A DNA stretch of 64,000 nucleotides from Christiangramia echinicola DSM 19838. GTDB lineage: Bacteria > Bacteroidota > Bacteroidia > Flavobacteriales > Flavobacteriaceae. This document shows positions 44,797 through 54,812 of the stretch, piece after piece. Numbering within the stretch: position 1 is the first letter of the stretch; the number at the start of each line of letters is the position of its first letter. The notes beneath the pieces were generated by a model. The model worked only from the letters and a program-made list of their open reading frames with translations. It was not told the DNA's origin and did no database searches. Made by a program: the position numbers and the translations under genes. The stretch spans positions 620,001 to 684,000 of the forward strand of contig NZ_AUHG01000010.1 of NCBI RefSeq assembly GCF_000423065.1, written 5' to 3'.

Positions 44797-47757
44797 ATGA
44801 GGCAATTTTCTTTGAGTTACTTCAAAGTGATTTTCTTTCTACTTTGCCCTTCATTACTCCTGTCACAAGAAGTCCTGGAAGGAAAAACAATAAATGAAGC
44901 AACCGGAGAGGTTGTTCCATTTGTTAATGTAGTTGAGAAAGGAACTAGTAATGGAACTACCAGTGATTTCGAAGGTAATTTTTCAATTACCGTACAATCA
45001 CTCCCTACAACCTTGGTATTCTCGTATCTAGGATTCGAAACTCAGGAGATAAATGTTACAACAAATTCTCCAATGACTGTTCAATTTGTTGAATCTGCCG
45101 CTGCATTAGATGAAGTGGTTGTTACAGGATTAGCATCTTCTACAAAACGTGCGAATGCAGCCAATGCTGTAGCCTCGGTTTCCGCTGAAGAATTAACCGG
45201 AGTTACGGTTCAGTCTGGACTGGATGGTGCACTTTCGGGTAAATTTAACGGTGCGGAAATTAAAGCCAATTCTGGTGCTCCCGGAGGTGGTATATCTATG
45301 CGTTTAAGAGGTGTGACATCTATTTTTGGAGATCAGCAACCATTATTTATCGTTGACGGTGTTTATGTAGATAACTCTTCTATTGGTCTGGGTAACAATA
45401 TAGTTAGTGAGGCAGCTGGTGGAGGGAACCCTTCAACCAATCAAGATGATGCTTCTAACCGTATCGCAGATATCGACCCACAGGATATCGAAAGCGTGGA
45501 GATTCTAAAAGGAGCTTCGGCTGCTGCAATTTATGGATCTCGAGCTGCCGGCGGGGTAGTGCTTATAACTACTAAAAGAGGAAAATTAGGAAAACCTAAA
45601 GTTTCGTTCTCTCAGGTTGTAGGATTAAGAAGCCCAACTCAACTGCTTGGTCTAAGAGATTATACTCAGGAACAAATAACTGCTCTTGGGGGACCTAATA
45701 ATCCAACCTTAAGGGATTATGAAGCGGAACTTTTTGATAATACAGTTGTTTCTTCCACAACTCGTTTTTCAACGTCTGGAGCAAACGATAAAACAGATTA
45801 CTTTTTCGGAGCGACTCATAGAAATGAGCCTGGACTAGTAGATAATACTGGTTATGAGAAAAGTTCTGTAAGATTAAATATTGGTCAGAGATTCAACGAT
45901 TGGCTGGATTTATACATAACTAGCAATTATATAAACTCACAATCAGACAGAGGTTTTTTCAATAACGGTAATGCTAATAGAACTGTAGGTTATGCTTTAG
46001 CCTTTACGTATCCATGGGAAGATTTATCACCAGTTGACGGAATTTATCCTCAGGGAGGCGCTGGGTCCAACGTGCTGGAGACCGTAGCTTTAACTACGAA
46101 CAGGGAGGAAGTTAATCGTTTCATAGGTAGTGCCAAGACTAATGTGAAATTATTAACGACCGACAATCAAAGACTGAAATTAGTATTAGAAGGCGGTTTT
46201 GATCAATATACCTTGAGGACTACAAGTATTTTTCCAAGTGGACTAACCTATTTTAGAGATCCAACTTCATTAGGAGGTGTGTCTATTTCTGGGACAACGG
46301 TAAATACAAATTACAACTTATCAGCTTTCTTAGTGCATAATTATGATATGGATAATGGTTTGGCATTTACAACTCAAGCAGGTAGTTTTCTACAGGATTT
46401 CAATAGAAACACTGTTATAACTATTGCTACTGGGCTAAATGGTTCTCAAACCAATCTGGGTCAATCAACTAATGTGTCAACTCAACAAGTTATTCGACCT
46501 CAAAGGGATAAAGGATTTTTTGCCCAGGAAGAAATTAATTTCAAGGATCAAATTATTGGTACTTTTGGAATTAGAGGTGATAAATCAACCAATAATGGTG
46601 ATGCAAATGAGATGTATTACTACCCAAAAGCGAACTTAGCTATTAATCTGCATCAATTTGATTTTTGGTCTAGTGAGGCAATAAGCACACTAAAACCAAG
46701 AATCGCGTATGGTGAGGCAGGTCGCTTCCCTAATTTTAACGATCGGTTCTCGTTGATGAATGCTCAGTTTATTGATGGTAGATCGGGATTAAGTCCGGCT
46801 AATTTGAGAGGAAACTCAAGTATTGGTCCTGAAAGACAAAAAGAACTGGAATACGGATTAGATTTTGGATTGTTTGATAACAGACTGGATTTTTCAGTTT
46901 CTGTTTATAATAAAACTATTGAAGATCTGCTTATTCAATCGCAATTCCCAACTTCTTCAGGATTTACTACCGAAGTGGTTAATGGTGGTGAACTTGAAAA
47001 TAGGGGTGTGGAATTAGGTTTGAATGCCATAGTAATGCAAAAGGATGATTTCTCATGGAATGCAAGTCTTAAATGGTGGAAAAACGAATCTGAAGTTACT
47101 AGTTTAGATGTTCCTGCCTTCACTAATGGCGGATTTGCTGCAGCCTTGGGTACCTTTTTAATTCAGGAAGGGAAAAGTGCGACCCAAATAGTAGGGACTT
47201 ACGATGCTGATGCCTATACGGCAGAAGAAATAGCACAAAGAGATCCTGAAGGAGATGGTTTCTTTGTATATGGAAATGCAGAACCAGACTTTCAGATGTC
47301 CTGGTATAATGAAATTAGTTATAAAAACTTTGATTTTACGTTCTTATGGCATTGGAAAAAAGGTGGCGATAATATCAATCTAACTACCTTATTATATGAC
47401 CTAGCAGGAACTACCTGGGATTATAATGATACAGGTTTAGATCCAAATGGGCAGCTTTCTAATGGAGATTATAGAGCGAGCCAAGCATTTTTAAACCCAG
47501 AACCTCTAATTGAAGATGCAGGGTATTTAAAACTTAGGGAGATTGGTTTATTTTATACTCTTCCTGATGGACTTATTAAATATGCTAATAATATTAAAGT
47601 TGGTGTTTCTGGAAGAAACTTAATTAACATCTTTGATTATAATAGTTATGACCCTGAGGTTTCCAACTTCGGAAATAATGTATTGGCAAACAATGTGGAG
47701 GTGACACCATACCCAACATCAAAGTTTGTGAATTTTCATTTAAATGTTAACTTCTAA
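44797..47757 (+). CDS. SusC/RagA-type TonB-dependent outer-membrane transporter
   Basis: 986 residues from ATG 44797 (an in-frame TTG at 44749 would precede the signal peptide and is less likely). A signal peptide ends near SLLLSQ, followed by a carboxypeptidase-regulatory-like domain (NEATGEVVPFVNVVEKG), a plug domain (LDEVVVTGLASS, then IFGDQQPLFIVDGVYVDN) and a long beta-barrel. No STN or sigma-signalling domain is present, so it is not of the trans-envelope signalling type. It forms a pair with the SusD-like gene 13 bases downstream. The substrate is unknown; no glycan-degrading enzymes are beside it. Confidence 0.93.
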   Translation: MRQFSLSYFKVIFFLLCPSLLLSQEVLEGKTINEATGEVVPFVNVVEKGTSNGTTSDFEGNFSITVQSLPTTLVFSYLGFETQEINVTTNSPMTVQFVESAAALDEVVVTGLASSTKRANAANAVASVSAEELTGVTVQSGLDGALSGKFNGAEIKANSGAPGGGISMRLRGVTSIFGDQQPLFIVDGVYVDNSSIGLGNNIVSEAAGGGNPSTNQDDASNRIADIDPQDIESVEILKGASAAAIYGSRAAGGVVLITTKRGKLGKPKVSFSQVVGLRSPTQLLGLRDYTQEQITALGGPNNPTLRDYEAELFDNTVVSSTTRFSTSGANDKTDYFFGATHRNEPGLVDNTGYEKSSVRLNIGQRFNDWLDLYITSNYINSQSDRGFFNNGNANRTVGYALAFTYPWEDLSPVDGIYPQGGAGSNVLETVALTTNREEVNRFIGSAKTNVKLLTTDNQRLKLVLEGGFDQYTLRTTSIFPSGLTYFRDPTSLGGVSISGTTVNTNYNLSAFLVHNYDMDNGLAFTTQAGSFLQDFNRNTVITIATGLNGSQTNLGQSTNVSTQQVIRPQRDKGFFAQEEINFKDQIIGTFGIRGDKSTNNGDANEMYYYPKANLAINLHQFDFWSSEAISTLKPRIAYGEAGRFPNFNDRFSLMNAQFIDGRSGLSPANLRGNSSIGPERQKELEYGLDFGLFDNRLDFSVSVYNKTIEDLLIQSQFPTSSGFTTEVVNGGELENRGVELGLNAIVMQKDDFSWNASLKWWKNESEVTSLDVPAFTNGGFAAALGTFLIQEGKSATQIVGTYDADAYTAEEIAQRDPEGDGFFVYGNAEPDFQMSWYNEISYKNFDFTFLWHWKKGGDNINLTTLLYDLAGTTWDYNDTGLDPNGQLSNGDYRASQAFLNPEPLIEDAGYLKLREIGLFYTLPDGLIKYANNIKVGVSGRNLINIFDYNSYDPEVSNFGNNVLANNVEVTPYPTSKFVNFHLNVNF

Positions 47758-47770
47758 AAGAAAAACAATC

Positions 47771-49078
47771 ATGAAAAAAATATCAATATCAATCGTCTTC
47801 ATGTTTGCATTAATACTCTTTTCGGGTTGCGAATTAGAAGACATCGAAAATCCTAATGCACCTACGGTAAGTAGTTTTGAAGAGGGTTCAAGCGAGGCAG
47901 ATATAATGCTGCTAGCTACAGGTCTGGAAGCTATTATGCGAAGTGATTTAGAATTTCACTATGATACTGTTAGTATTTTAGGTAGAGATTATTATGATCT
48001 TACAGGAGTTGATCCTCGTTTTACGGGAGAACTCTTAAAGGGGCCTTTAGATAATAATGGCTTTTTAACTACAAGATCATATGCCGCATGGTATAAGGTT
48101 GTGAAATCGGCCAATATATTAATTGAAGCTGTTGAAAATTCTGTTGCAGGATTTGATGAACAACAAAAAAACAGTTATTACGGTTATGCGAAAACTTTAA
48201 AGGCATATGCTTTATTAATGGTTGCCAATAGACAATACGATAATGGAATTCGTATTGATGTTGCAGATCCGGATAATTTAGGGCCAAATGTTTCTTATGA
48301 GGAAGCACTGACTGCTATTATGAATTTACTGAATGAGGCAGATTCAGATCTGGCTAATGCATCAGATGATTTTGTTAGTCTTAGTTCAGGATTTGATGGT
48401 TTTGACACTGCTTCTACCTTTAGTGAATTTAACAGAGCTATCGCTGCCAGAGTTGCCCTGTATCAAGGTAATGACCAATTGGTTCTTAGTTTGTTAGAAG
48501 ATTCTTTTTTAGATCTTAATGGAGATCTTTATGAGGGGCCGGCACACGTTTTTGGCTTGAGTGGAAATGACATATCGAATGCCCAATTTCATGTGCCTTT
48601 ACAGTCGGGTCAGGAATTTATGGCTCATGATTCCTGGGTTGATGATGCTGAGGCAGGAGATACAAGGGTAGATGAAAAAGTAGTTGAGTTACCTGATGGA
48701 ACTTCGTTTGATGGATTATCTGCCGATTATCAGGTGGCAGTTTATGAAAGCAATGTAGATCCGGTTTATTTAATCAGGAATGAGGAGTTGATCTTAATTT
48801 ATGCTGAAGCTAATATAGGTGTTGATAATGATGAAACGGTTGAAGCAATTAATATTGTAAGAAACGCAGCAGGTCTACCTGATTACTCGGGAGCCACTGA
48901 TGATACCAGTCTATTACAGGAAGTCTTAAAACAGAGACGATATTCCTTATTTGCTGAAGGGCATCGTTGGATCGACTTAAGAAGATTAGATATGCTAAAT
49001 GAAGCAAATGTGCCATTAGATCGTTCTGGCGATAATGTTATTGATGCATTTCCAACTCCATTTACTGAGCAATTGTAA
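47771..49078 (+). CDS. SusD/RagB family surface lipoprotein
   Basis: 435 residues from ATG 47771, which gives a signal peptide with lipobox FSGC (Cys19). The TPR-like helical body and the C-terminal SusD region (LFAEGHRWIDLRRLDML) are typical. It is the lid of the transporter formed with the SusC-like protein. It lies directly before a strong terminator, so the pair forms an operon on its own. Confidence 0.92.
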   Translation: MKKISISIVFMFALILFSGCELEDIENPNAPTVSSFEEGSSEADIMLLATGLEAIMRSDLEFHYDTVSILGRDYYDLTGVDPRFTGELLKGPLDNNGFLTTRSYAAWYKVVKSANILIEAVENSVAGFDEQQKNSYYGYAKTLKAYALLMVANRQYDNGIRIDVADPDNLGPNVSYEEALTAIMNLLNEADSDLANASDDFVSLSSGFDGFDTASTFSEFNRAIAARVALYQGNDQLVLSLLEDSFLDLNGDLYEGPAHVFGLSGNDISNAQFHVPLQSGQEFMAHDSWVDDAEAGDTRVDEKVVELPDGTSFDGLSADYQVAVYESNVDPVYLIRNEELILIYAEANIGVDNDETVEAINIVRNAAGLPDYSGATDDTSLLQEVLKQRRYSLFAEGHRWIDLRRLDMLNEANVPLDRSGDNVIDAFPTPFTEQL

Positions 49079-49101
49079 TTGAAGTTTGTATATAATGTTT
49101 G

Positions 49102-49139
49102 AAAATCCATTCCAATCCTATTGGAATGGATTTTTTATT
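49102..49139 (+). terminator. intrinsic terminator after the SusD gene
   Basis: Stem AAATCCATTCCAAT with TTGGAATGGATTT, small loop and T-run. Confidence 0.85.
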
Positions 49140-49191
49140 TTAAAACCATTCCTAAAATATATCTTCGCAGCTTGAATTAAAAAAGCCGGCA

Positions 49192-50091
49192 TTGAAAAAT
49201 TTAAAATGGATCTATTTGATCACCCTATCCATAATTTGGGGAAGTTCTTTTATATTGATTAAAAAGGGGCTTGTTGGTTTAACTCCTTTACAGGTGGGGT
49301 CGTTGAGAATTCTATTTTCAGCTTTGTTTTTAATGGTAGTTGGCTTTAATAAGTTGTCTGCATTAAATCTTAAGGAATGGAAATGGATCACCATCTCCGG
49401 ATTATTAGGTTCCTTTTTTCCTGTATATTTCTTTGCCTTTGCAGAAACTGAGATAGATAGTGCCATCGCTTCAATATTAAATGCAACGGTTCCCTTGTTA
49501 ACCATGGTATTTGGGTTCTGGTTTTTCAAAGCAGTTCTTAGTAGAAATAAGGTAATAGGAGTTTTTGTGGGGCTGCTGGGGACGCTAGGACTCATTTTAA
49601 GCGGTGCAAGTATTAATCCCGACCAGAATTACTGGTTTTCTCTTTTGGTAATAGGAGCGACTATTTGTTACGGTTTTAATGTAAATATTTTAAAGGCGCA
49701 TTTAAATCATGTGTCGGCATTGGGTTTAACGGCTGGAAGTTTTTTAGTGTTAATTATTCCTGCTTTAATAATCCTTTATAGTAGTGGATTCTTTGAAGTG
49801 ACAGTTTACTCTTCAGAGTTTAAGTGGTCTATCTTTTATGTTTTCATTTTAGGTGTGATCAATACTGGTGTGGCGAAGATAATTTTCAACAGACTGGTGC
49901 AAATTTCAGATCCTGTATTTACTTCTTCAGTAACTTATTTGATACCTATTGTAGCAATTGGCTGGGGTATTTTAGATGACGAAATTTTTAGTTTCTGGCA
50001 GTTGATCTCTGCTTTTGTAATTCTGGTAGGGGTGTTTATCGTAAATAGATCCCGGAATATTTCGCTTGGAAAAAAGAAAATTACGACATAA
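49192..50091 (+). CDS. EamA/DMT family transporter
   Basis: 299 residues, TTG start at 49192 (the following ATG is out of frame). Ten hydrophobic segments in two EamA repeats; the N-terminus WIYLITLSIIWGSSFILI is typical of this family of small-molecule exporters or importers. The substrate is unknown. Confidence 0.88.
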   Translation: MKNLKWIYLITLSIIWGSSFILIKKGLVGLTPLQVGSLRILFSALFLMVVGFNKLSALNLKEWKWITISGLLGSFFPVYFFAFAETEIDSAIASILNATVPLLTMVFGFWFFKAVLSRNKVIGVFVGLLGTLGLILSGASINPDQNYWFSLLVIGATICYGFNVNILKAHLNHVSALGLTAGSFLVLIIPALIILYSSGFFEVTVYSSEFKWSIFYVFILGVINTGVAKIIFNRLVQISDPVFTSSVTYLIPIVAIGWGILDDEIFSFWQLISAFVILVGVFIVNRSRNISLGKKKITT

Positions 50092-50117
50092 AAAAAGCCC
50101 CGTTTCCGGGGCTTTTA
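50090..50117. terminator. bidirectional terminator
   Basis: Stem AAAAGCCCCG, 3-4 base loop, CGGGGCTTTT, between the ends of the EamA gene and the convergent M16 gene. Confidence 0.85.
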
Positions 50118-50137
50118 ATATTTTATTTCCGCAATAA

Positions 50138-52201
50138 TTACTCCGTTGCAAAATCTTCTTCAGATACACCTTCGTTAATAAGGATCTCAGAAACTTTAAA
50201 CTCAAATGATTGAGGTCCCATGCTTTGAGATATTAAGTAAGGAACTTTAATTCCTTCTACTTCTCTGTAATCACTATAACCTGTTGGGATAGTCATTGTT
50301 TGACCTGCCTGGCTAACAGTTTTAATTGACTGTATTTTTAATCCAGACTCAACAGAGTAAAAGCTCTTATTATTCTCATCCATTTCAACAACGTAAGCAT
50401 CCTCACCGTTTACTTTTTCTATACCTGCAACTTCAGCATCTGCAGCGTTAAGTTCAGGGAAAAGCTGGGCGTCTGTCTTAGCCATAGCGATCTGCTCTTC
50501 ATTATAAGGCATTTTTTGCCCCTGAGCCATCACATACCCAGTTTCACCATTGAATACCTGCTTGTTCATCACGTTTCCACCCATAGAGATAGACTGGTTC
50601 ATTTTACCATCTGTAGTTCTCTTCATTTCAAGGTCTAATTTCATACCCTGAATTTCAGCCTGCGCAAGCATAACCATGCTTTCAACATTATTTACAGCAT
50701 CTTTACCACCAATTGCCTCAATGTATTTAGAAAATACAGTCTCTGCAGTTACAGAAGGATCTATTTCCTTAGCCACTGGTTTTTCGATTTCATCTCCAAG
50801 CTTATTGTAATATTTTACCGGGATAGTTTTTCCGTTGAATTTAACCTTTTCAAGGTTTTCAGCAATATCAGAAGCTTTACCAGCAACTACAATTCTCATA
50901 TTATCAATTTGATAATATTTGTTTGCTACACGTTTAATGTCTTCAGCAGTAACCTCGTTGATTCTCTTCAGGTAATTCTCATAAAAATCATCAGAAAGAT
51001 CATTTGTCTTGATGTTTAGAGCGTAATTAGCAAGAGTTGCAGGGCTTTCCAGTCTAAGTACAAAATCACCAGCGAATTTGCTCTTCGCATTTTCAATAGT
51101 TTCAGCTTCAACCAGTTCAGTTTTAATTCTGTTGATCTCTTTAAGTGATTCTACAATAGCGCTATCTGTAACCTCATTTCTTACACTTGCAGAAGCAATG
51201 AATCTTGAAGCGTATTTATCTGCGCCAGTACTGGTTCTAGCTCCATAGGTATATCCTTTATCTTCTCTAAGGTTCATGTTAAGGTAACTACCGAAACTTC
51301 CTCCTAAGATTTGATTAGCAACCAAAACAGGGAAATAATCATCGTCAGACATTTTCAGATCGATCGTATTCTGAAGTCTTAATTCACTCTGTACCGCATT
51401 TGGCATATCGATCAGGTTGATCTGTGTTCCTGATGCGTTAGTTACTTCTGGAAGTTCCTTTGTAGTAGGAGCTCCTTTTGCCCAGCTTCCAAAGTTCTTT
51501 TCTGCTAGTTTCTTTACTTCTGAAGTCTTTACATCTCCAATTACCACCAGGTATGCATTGGCAGGTTTGAAGTAATTATTATAGAATTTCTCTACATCCT
51601 GAAGAGTTACCTTTTCAGTATTCTCTACCGTCGCGAATTCACCATAAGGGTGATTTTTTCCATAAGCTAAAGCTGAACTAACGCGACTGGCGATAGCTCC
51701 AACATTTTTCTCATTAGATTTTAACCCTTCGATCTGCTTCGTTTTTTCAGACTCGAATTCTTCCTGAGTAAATTTTGGTCTTAAAGCTCCTTCAGCCATA
51801 AGCTCCATTACTCGTGGGAAGAATTTAGATAAAGAACTTGCATAAGCACTTTCAGCTCCAAAATTGATATTTGCACCTAAAAAGTCTACTTCTTCGTTAA
51901 ATTCATCTTTAGACATATTCTCAGAACCGGTTCCCATAAGAGCGGAAACTAATCCTGCGGTTGCTGGCTTAGCCTCAGCGTGAGGGACGTTGTCTATAAT
52001 AAGAGATGCTGAAACTCTTGGTAGTTTATGGTTCTCTACAACCAATACCTTTAAACCGTTATCTAGCACGAATTCATCTGGCTGTCCCAAATTAATTTTT
52101 GGTGCTGGACCTGGTTCAGGTTGTTTAGATCGATCTACCTGTGCAAATGACGCAGTGGTCATAAAACAGGCTATAAATAATGTAAGTATATTGAATTTCA
52201 T
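50138..52201 (-). CDS. M16 family peptidase, non-catalytic subunit with extra C-terminal domain
   Basis: 687 residues with a signal peptide (cleavage near ASFAQ). The M16 fold is present, but no HxxEH zinc motif occurs; the corresponding region reads ATAGLVSALMGTGSENM. The C-subunit Arg/Tyr motif (NLREDKGYTYGARTS) is kept. After ~470 residues an additional ~215-residue domain, possibly LolA-like, is fused. It likely acts as a heterodimer with the active subunit encoded directly upstream (17-base gap). Confidence 0.88.
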   Translation of the reverse strand: MKFNILTLFIACFMTTASFAQVDRSKQPEPGPAPKINLGQPDEFVLDNGLKVLVVENHKLPRVSASLIIDNVPHAEAKPATAGLVSALMGTGSENMSKDEFNEEVDFLGANINFGAESAYASSLSKFFPRVMELMAEGALRPKFTQEEFESEKTKQIEGLKSNEKNVGAIASRVSSALAYGKNHPYGEFATVENTEKVTLQDVEKFYNNYFKPANAYLVVIGDVKTSEVKKLAEKNFGSWAKGAPTTKELPEVTNASGTQINLIDMPNAVQSELRLQNTIDLKMSDDDYFPVLVANQILGGSFGSYLNMNLREDKGYTYGARTSTGADKYASRFIASASVRNEVTDSAIVESLKEINRIKTELVEAETIENAKSKFAGDFVLRLESPATLANYALNIKTNDLSDDFYENYLKRINEVTAEDIKRVANKYYQIDNMRIVVAGKASDIAENLEKVKFNGKTIPVKYYNKLGDEIEKPVAKEIDPSVTAETVFSKYIEAIGGKDAVNNVESMVMLAQAEIQGMKLDLEMKRTTDGKMNQSISMGGNVMNKQVFNGETGYVMAQGQKMPYNEEQIAMAKTDAQLFPELNAADAEVAGIEKVNGEDAYVVEMDENNKSFYSVESGLKIQSIKTVSQAGQTMTIPTGYSDYREVEGIKVPYLISQSMGPQSFEFKVSEILINEGVSEEDFATE

Positions 52202-52218
52202 TCTATATGTTTTTTAGT

Positions 52219-53544
52219 TTATTCCTTAGCACTTTCAGGTAAGTAGTCTAATTCCAGTCTCTGGTTTTTATTAAGATACTCATTAGCTACTCTCTTGATA
52301 TCTTCTCTGGTGATATCTCTGTATATCTCGATCTCCTCGTTAATAAGATCTGTGTCACCATATAATACACTGTAAGTCGCAAGTGAAGAAGCGATTCCCT
52401 GGATACTGCTGTTAGAATTTACAAAACGGTTCTCAAATTTATTCTGAAGTTTTTGATATTCTTTTTCAGAAATAAGTTCATTCTTAAGTTTAGCGATTTC
52501 TTCATCCATAGAAGTTGCAAGGGTATCAAGTGGAGTTTCTCCTAAAGCAAGTGCTCCCATCACGTAGGTTCCATAATCCTCCTGAGATCTTGGGAAAGCA
52601 AGTACTTGTAAAGCAACTTTATCTTCATCTACCATTTTTCTGTACATTCTAGAACTTCTTCCGTCAGTAAGTATAGAAGAGATCATTTCTAATACATACG
52701 CATCCTTATCTTTCATAGAAGGTGTGCGGTATACGAATAATTTAGCCGGGATCTGGATATTACTATCGTATTCTGTAGCAGTAATAGTTTCAGTGATCGG
52801 CTCTTCTTTAATATCTACGCGCTCTACTTCATTACCAGCTGGAATTTCAGCGAAATATTTAGAGATCATTTTTTTGGTCTCGTCAACTTCGATATCTCCG
52901 GCAACTACCAAAGTGGCATTAGTTGCGCCGTAGTATTTTTTGAAAAAAGCTTTAAACTCATCAAGTTCTGCAGCATCAAGATCTTCCATGGTCCCAATTA
53001 CCGAATTTTTGTACGGGTGCTTATTAAAAACATATTTGTTGATTCCTGTAGAGTAAATGATCTTCCCGTAAGGAGCGTTATCTATTCTTGAGCGCTTTTC
53101 TTCTTTTACAACTTCATTTTGTGTGTCAACTCCAATCTTATTAATAACTGGTTGAAGCATTCTTTCAGACTCCATCCAAAGTCCTAATTCAAGGTTGTTA
53201 GATGGGAAAGTCTCGTAGTAATAGGTTCTGTCCTGGGTAGTGTTGGCATTGTTGCTTCCTCCATTGGCAGCAACTATGTCGAACCATTTACCTCTTTCAA
53301 TGTTTTCGGTACCTTCAAATAATAGATGTTCGAAAAAGTGAGCAAAGCCAGATCTTCCTGCTTCTTCATCTTTTGCTCCTACGTGGTACATGACTCCTAC
53401 GGTTACTACCGGGGCCGTGTTATCCTGATGTAGAATTACATCCAATCCGTTGTCTAATTCGTACTCAGTAAATTCAACTTCCTGAGCAATTCCTGCTATT
53501 CCAACGAATAGAAAGCAGGACATTAGCTTTAATTTATTAATCAT
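52219..53544 (-). CDS. M16 family zinc metallopeptidase, catalytic subunit
   Basis: 441 residues with a signal peptide (SCFLFVGIAGIAQ). The inverted zinc motif HxxEH is His69-Phe-Phe-Glu72-His73 in GFAHFFEHLLFEGTEN. It is likely periplasmic and pairs with the non-catalytic subunit downstream, as in other M16 two-subunit systems. Substrates are probably short peptides or unfolded segments. Confidence 0.92.
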   Translation of the reverse strand: MINKLKLMSCFLFVGIAGIAQEVEFTEYELDNGLDVILHQDNTAPVVTVGVMYHVGAKDEEAGRSGFAHFFEHLLFEGTENIERGKWFDIVAANGGSNNANTTQDRTYYYETFPSNNLELGLWMESERMLQPVINKIGVDTQNEVVKEEKRSRIDNAPYGKIIYSTGINKYVFNKHPYKNSVIGTMEDLDAAELDEFKAFFKKYYGATNATLVVAGDIEVDETKKMISKYFAEIPAGNEVERVDIKEEPITETITATEYDSNIQIPAKLFVYRTPSMKDKDAYVLEMISSILTDGRSSRMYRKMVDEDKVALQVLAFPRSQEDYGTYVMGALALGETPLDTLATSMDEEIAKLKNELISEKEYQKLQNKFENRFVNSNSSIQGIASSLATYSVLYGDTDLINEEIEIYRDITREDIKRVANEYLNKNQRLELDYLPESAKE

Positions 53545-53711
53545 GTTTTAAAAGGTTTTTTCAGTTATCGCAATTAGTAACGGCTTCGATTAAAAAGTTA
53601 CATAAACGATAGTTAAAATTCCCATTAATACGTAATGTGTTAAAATTAACATGCTATTAAGGTAAAAACCGCTACATTTTTAAGAAATTTACTTCAAATA
53701 TTATCTGTTTT

Positions 53712-54176
53712 ATGGCGAATTTAAAAATACCAATGCTATACGGAATTATAATAGCTGCCTGCCTGGCCGCCTATTTTCTCATTCTTTCTATATTTGGATT
53801 ACATATAAACCCCATTTATAGCATATTTAATGGTGTTATAATGGCTATAGGGCTCTGGTTAGCACTCAAAGAGTATAAAAAGAGCAAAGGCAACAAATTC
53901 AAGTATCAAAAGGGTTTTTCACTCATTTTTATTACAGGAATTAATGCTACGATCATATTCGTGATCTTCTTTGGATTGTACGCCACGGAGTTGAATCCAG
54001 ATTTTCTGGATCAGCTTATTAGTATGTGGGCTACTTTCTATAATACGAATATTGGAATTGTACTTTTTACAATTGCCCTTATGGGGTTTTCTACCAGTAT
54101 AGTTCTTGCATTGGCTTACATGCAGTTATTCAAGGATTCCTGGAACACTAAAGAGGCGAAAAAGCATACCCTCTAA
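53712..54176 (+). CDS. DUF4199 family membrane protein
   Basis: 154 residues with about four hydrophobic segments (near 10-30, 37-50, 72-95, 115-140). DUF4199 proteins are frequent in Bacteroidota, with unknown function. It is divergent from the M16 pair and precedes rplU by 115 bases. Confidence 0.8.
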   Translation: MANLKIPMLYGIIIAACLAAYFLILSIFGLHINPIYSIFNGVIMAIGLWLALKEYKKSKGNKFKYQKGFSLIFITGINATIIFVIFFGLYATELNPDFLDQLISMWATFYNTNIGIVLFTIALMGFSTSIVLALAYMQLFKDSWNTKEAKKHTL

Positions 54177-54200
54177 AATCTTTTTGTAAAGACAAAAAAC

Positions 54201-54231
54201 TTTGTCAATTAATTAATTAGGATTATATTTG
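54201..54231 (+). promoter_or_regulatory. consensus promoter of rplU-rpmA
   Basis: TTTG (54201-54204), 19 bases, TATATTTG (54224-54231). This is a full match to the Bacteroidota consensus. The leader would be about 55 bases. It may fold locally, but I see no clear ribosomal-protein leader structure. Confidence 0.8.
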
Positions 54232-54291
54232 CACCCGCTTGCGTGAAAACGTGAGTTGTATTTTATGTATTTAAATAATTAATTATACGCT

Positions 54292-54786
54292 ATGTACGCA
54301 ATTGTAGAGATAGCAGGGCAGCAATTTAAAGTTGCAAAAGACCAGAAGGTTTACGTGAACCGTTTAGCAGGAGAAGAAGGAGATAGTATCTCTTTTGATA
54401 AAGTTCTTCTAACTGCAGATGGAGATAACGTAACTGTTGGCGCCCCGGCTATAGAAGGAGCTCTTGTTGGAGCCAAAATCAACCGTCACCTTAAAGGTGA
54501 TAAAGTAATCGTTTTCAAGAAGAAAAGACGTAAAGGTTACCGTGTTAAGAACGGTCATAGACAAGCCTTAACTGAAATTCTAATTGAAGGGATCGACCTT
54601 AAAGGTGGTAAGAAAGCTACTTCAACGAAGAAGGCTGAACCTAAAAAGGAAGGAACTAAGACAGATAGTAAATCTGAAGACCTAAGCCAGTACACTGTAG
54701 TTGAACTAAAGGAAATGGCTAAAGATAAAGGTGTTGAAGGTTACTCTTCTATGTTGAAAGCAGATTTAATTGCTGCATTAAGCTAA
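54292..54786 (+). CDS. rplU: 50S ribosomal protein L21 with C-terminal extension
   Basis: 164 residues. Residues 1-103 are L21 (MYAIVEIAGQQFKV, then FKKKRRKGYRVKNGHRQ). Typical bacterial L21 ends here. The remaining ~61 residues are a basic linker (104-130) and a predicted helix-extension-helix of SAP/Rho-N type (TVVELKEMAKDKGVEGYSS, then KADLIAALS). It is followed by rpmA after 26 bases. The extension may touch rRNA or another factor. Confidence 0.95.
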   Translation: MYAIVEIAGQQFKVAKDQKVYVNRLAGEEGDSISFDKVLLTADGDNVTVGAPAIEGALVGAKINRHLKGDKVIVFKKKRRKGYRVKNGHRQALTEILIEGIDLKGGKKATSTKKAEPKKEGTKTDSKSEDLSQYTVVELKEMAKDKGVEGYSSMLKADLIAALS

Positions 54787-54812
54787 ATTTAAACTACTAA
54801 AAACGAAATAAA

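Noticed and set aside
53545-53711. Candidate small gene in the gap between the M16 pair and DUF4199
   Set aside because: AT-rich, no coding frame with plausible start and composition. It most likely holds divergent promoters.
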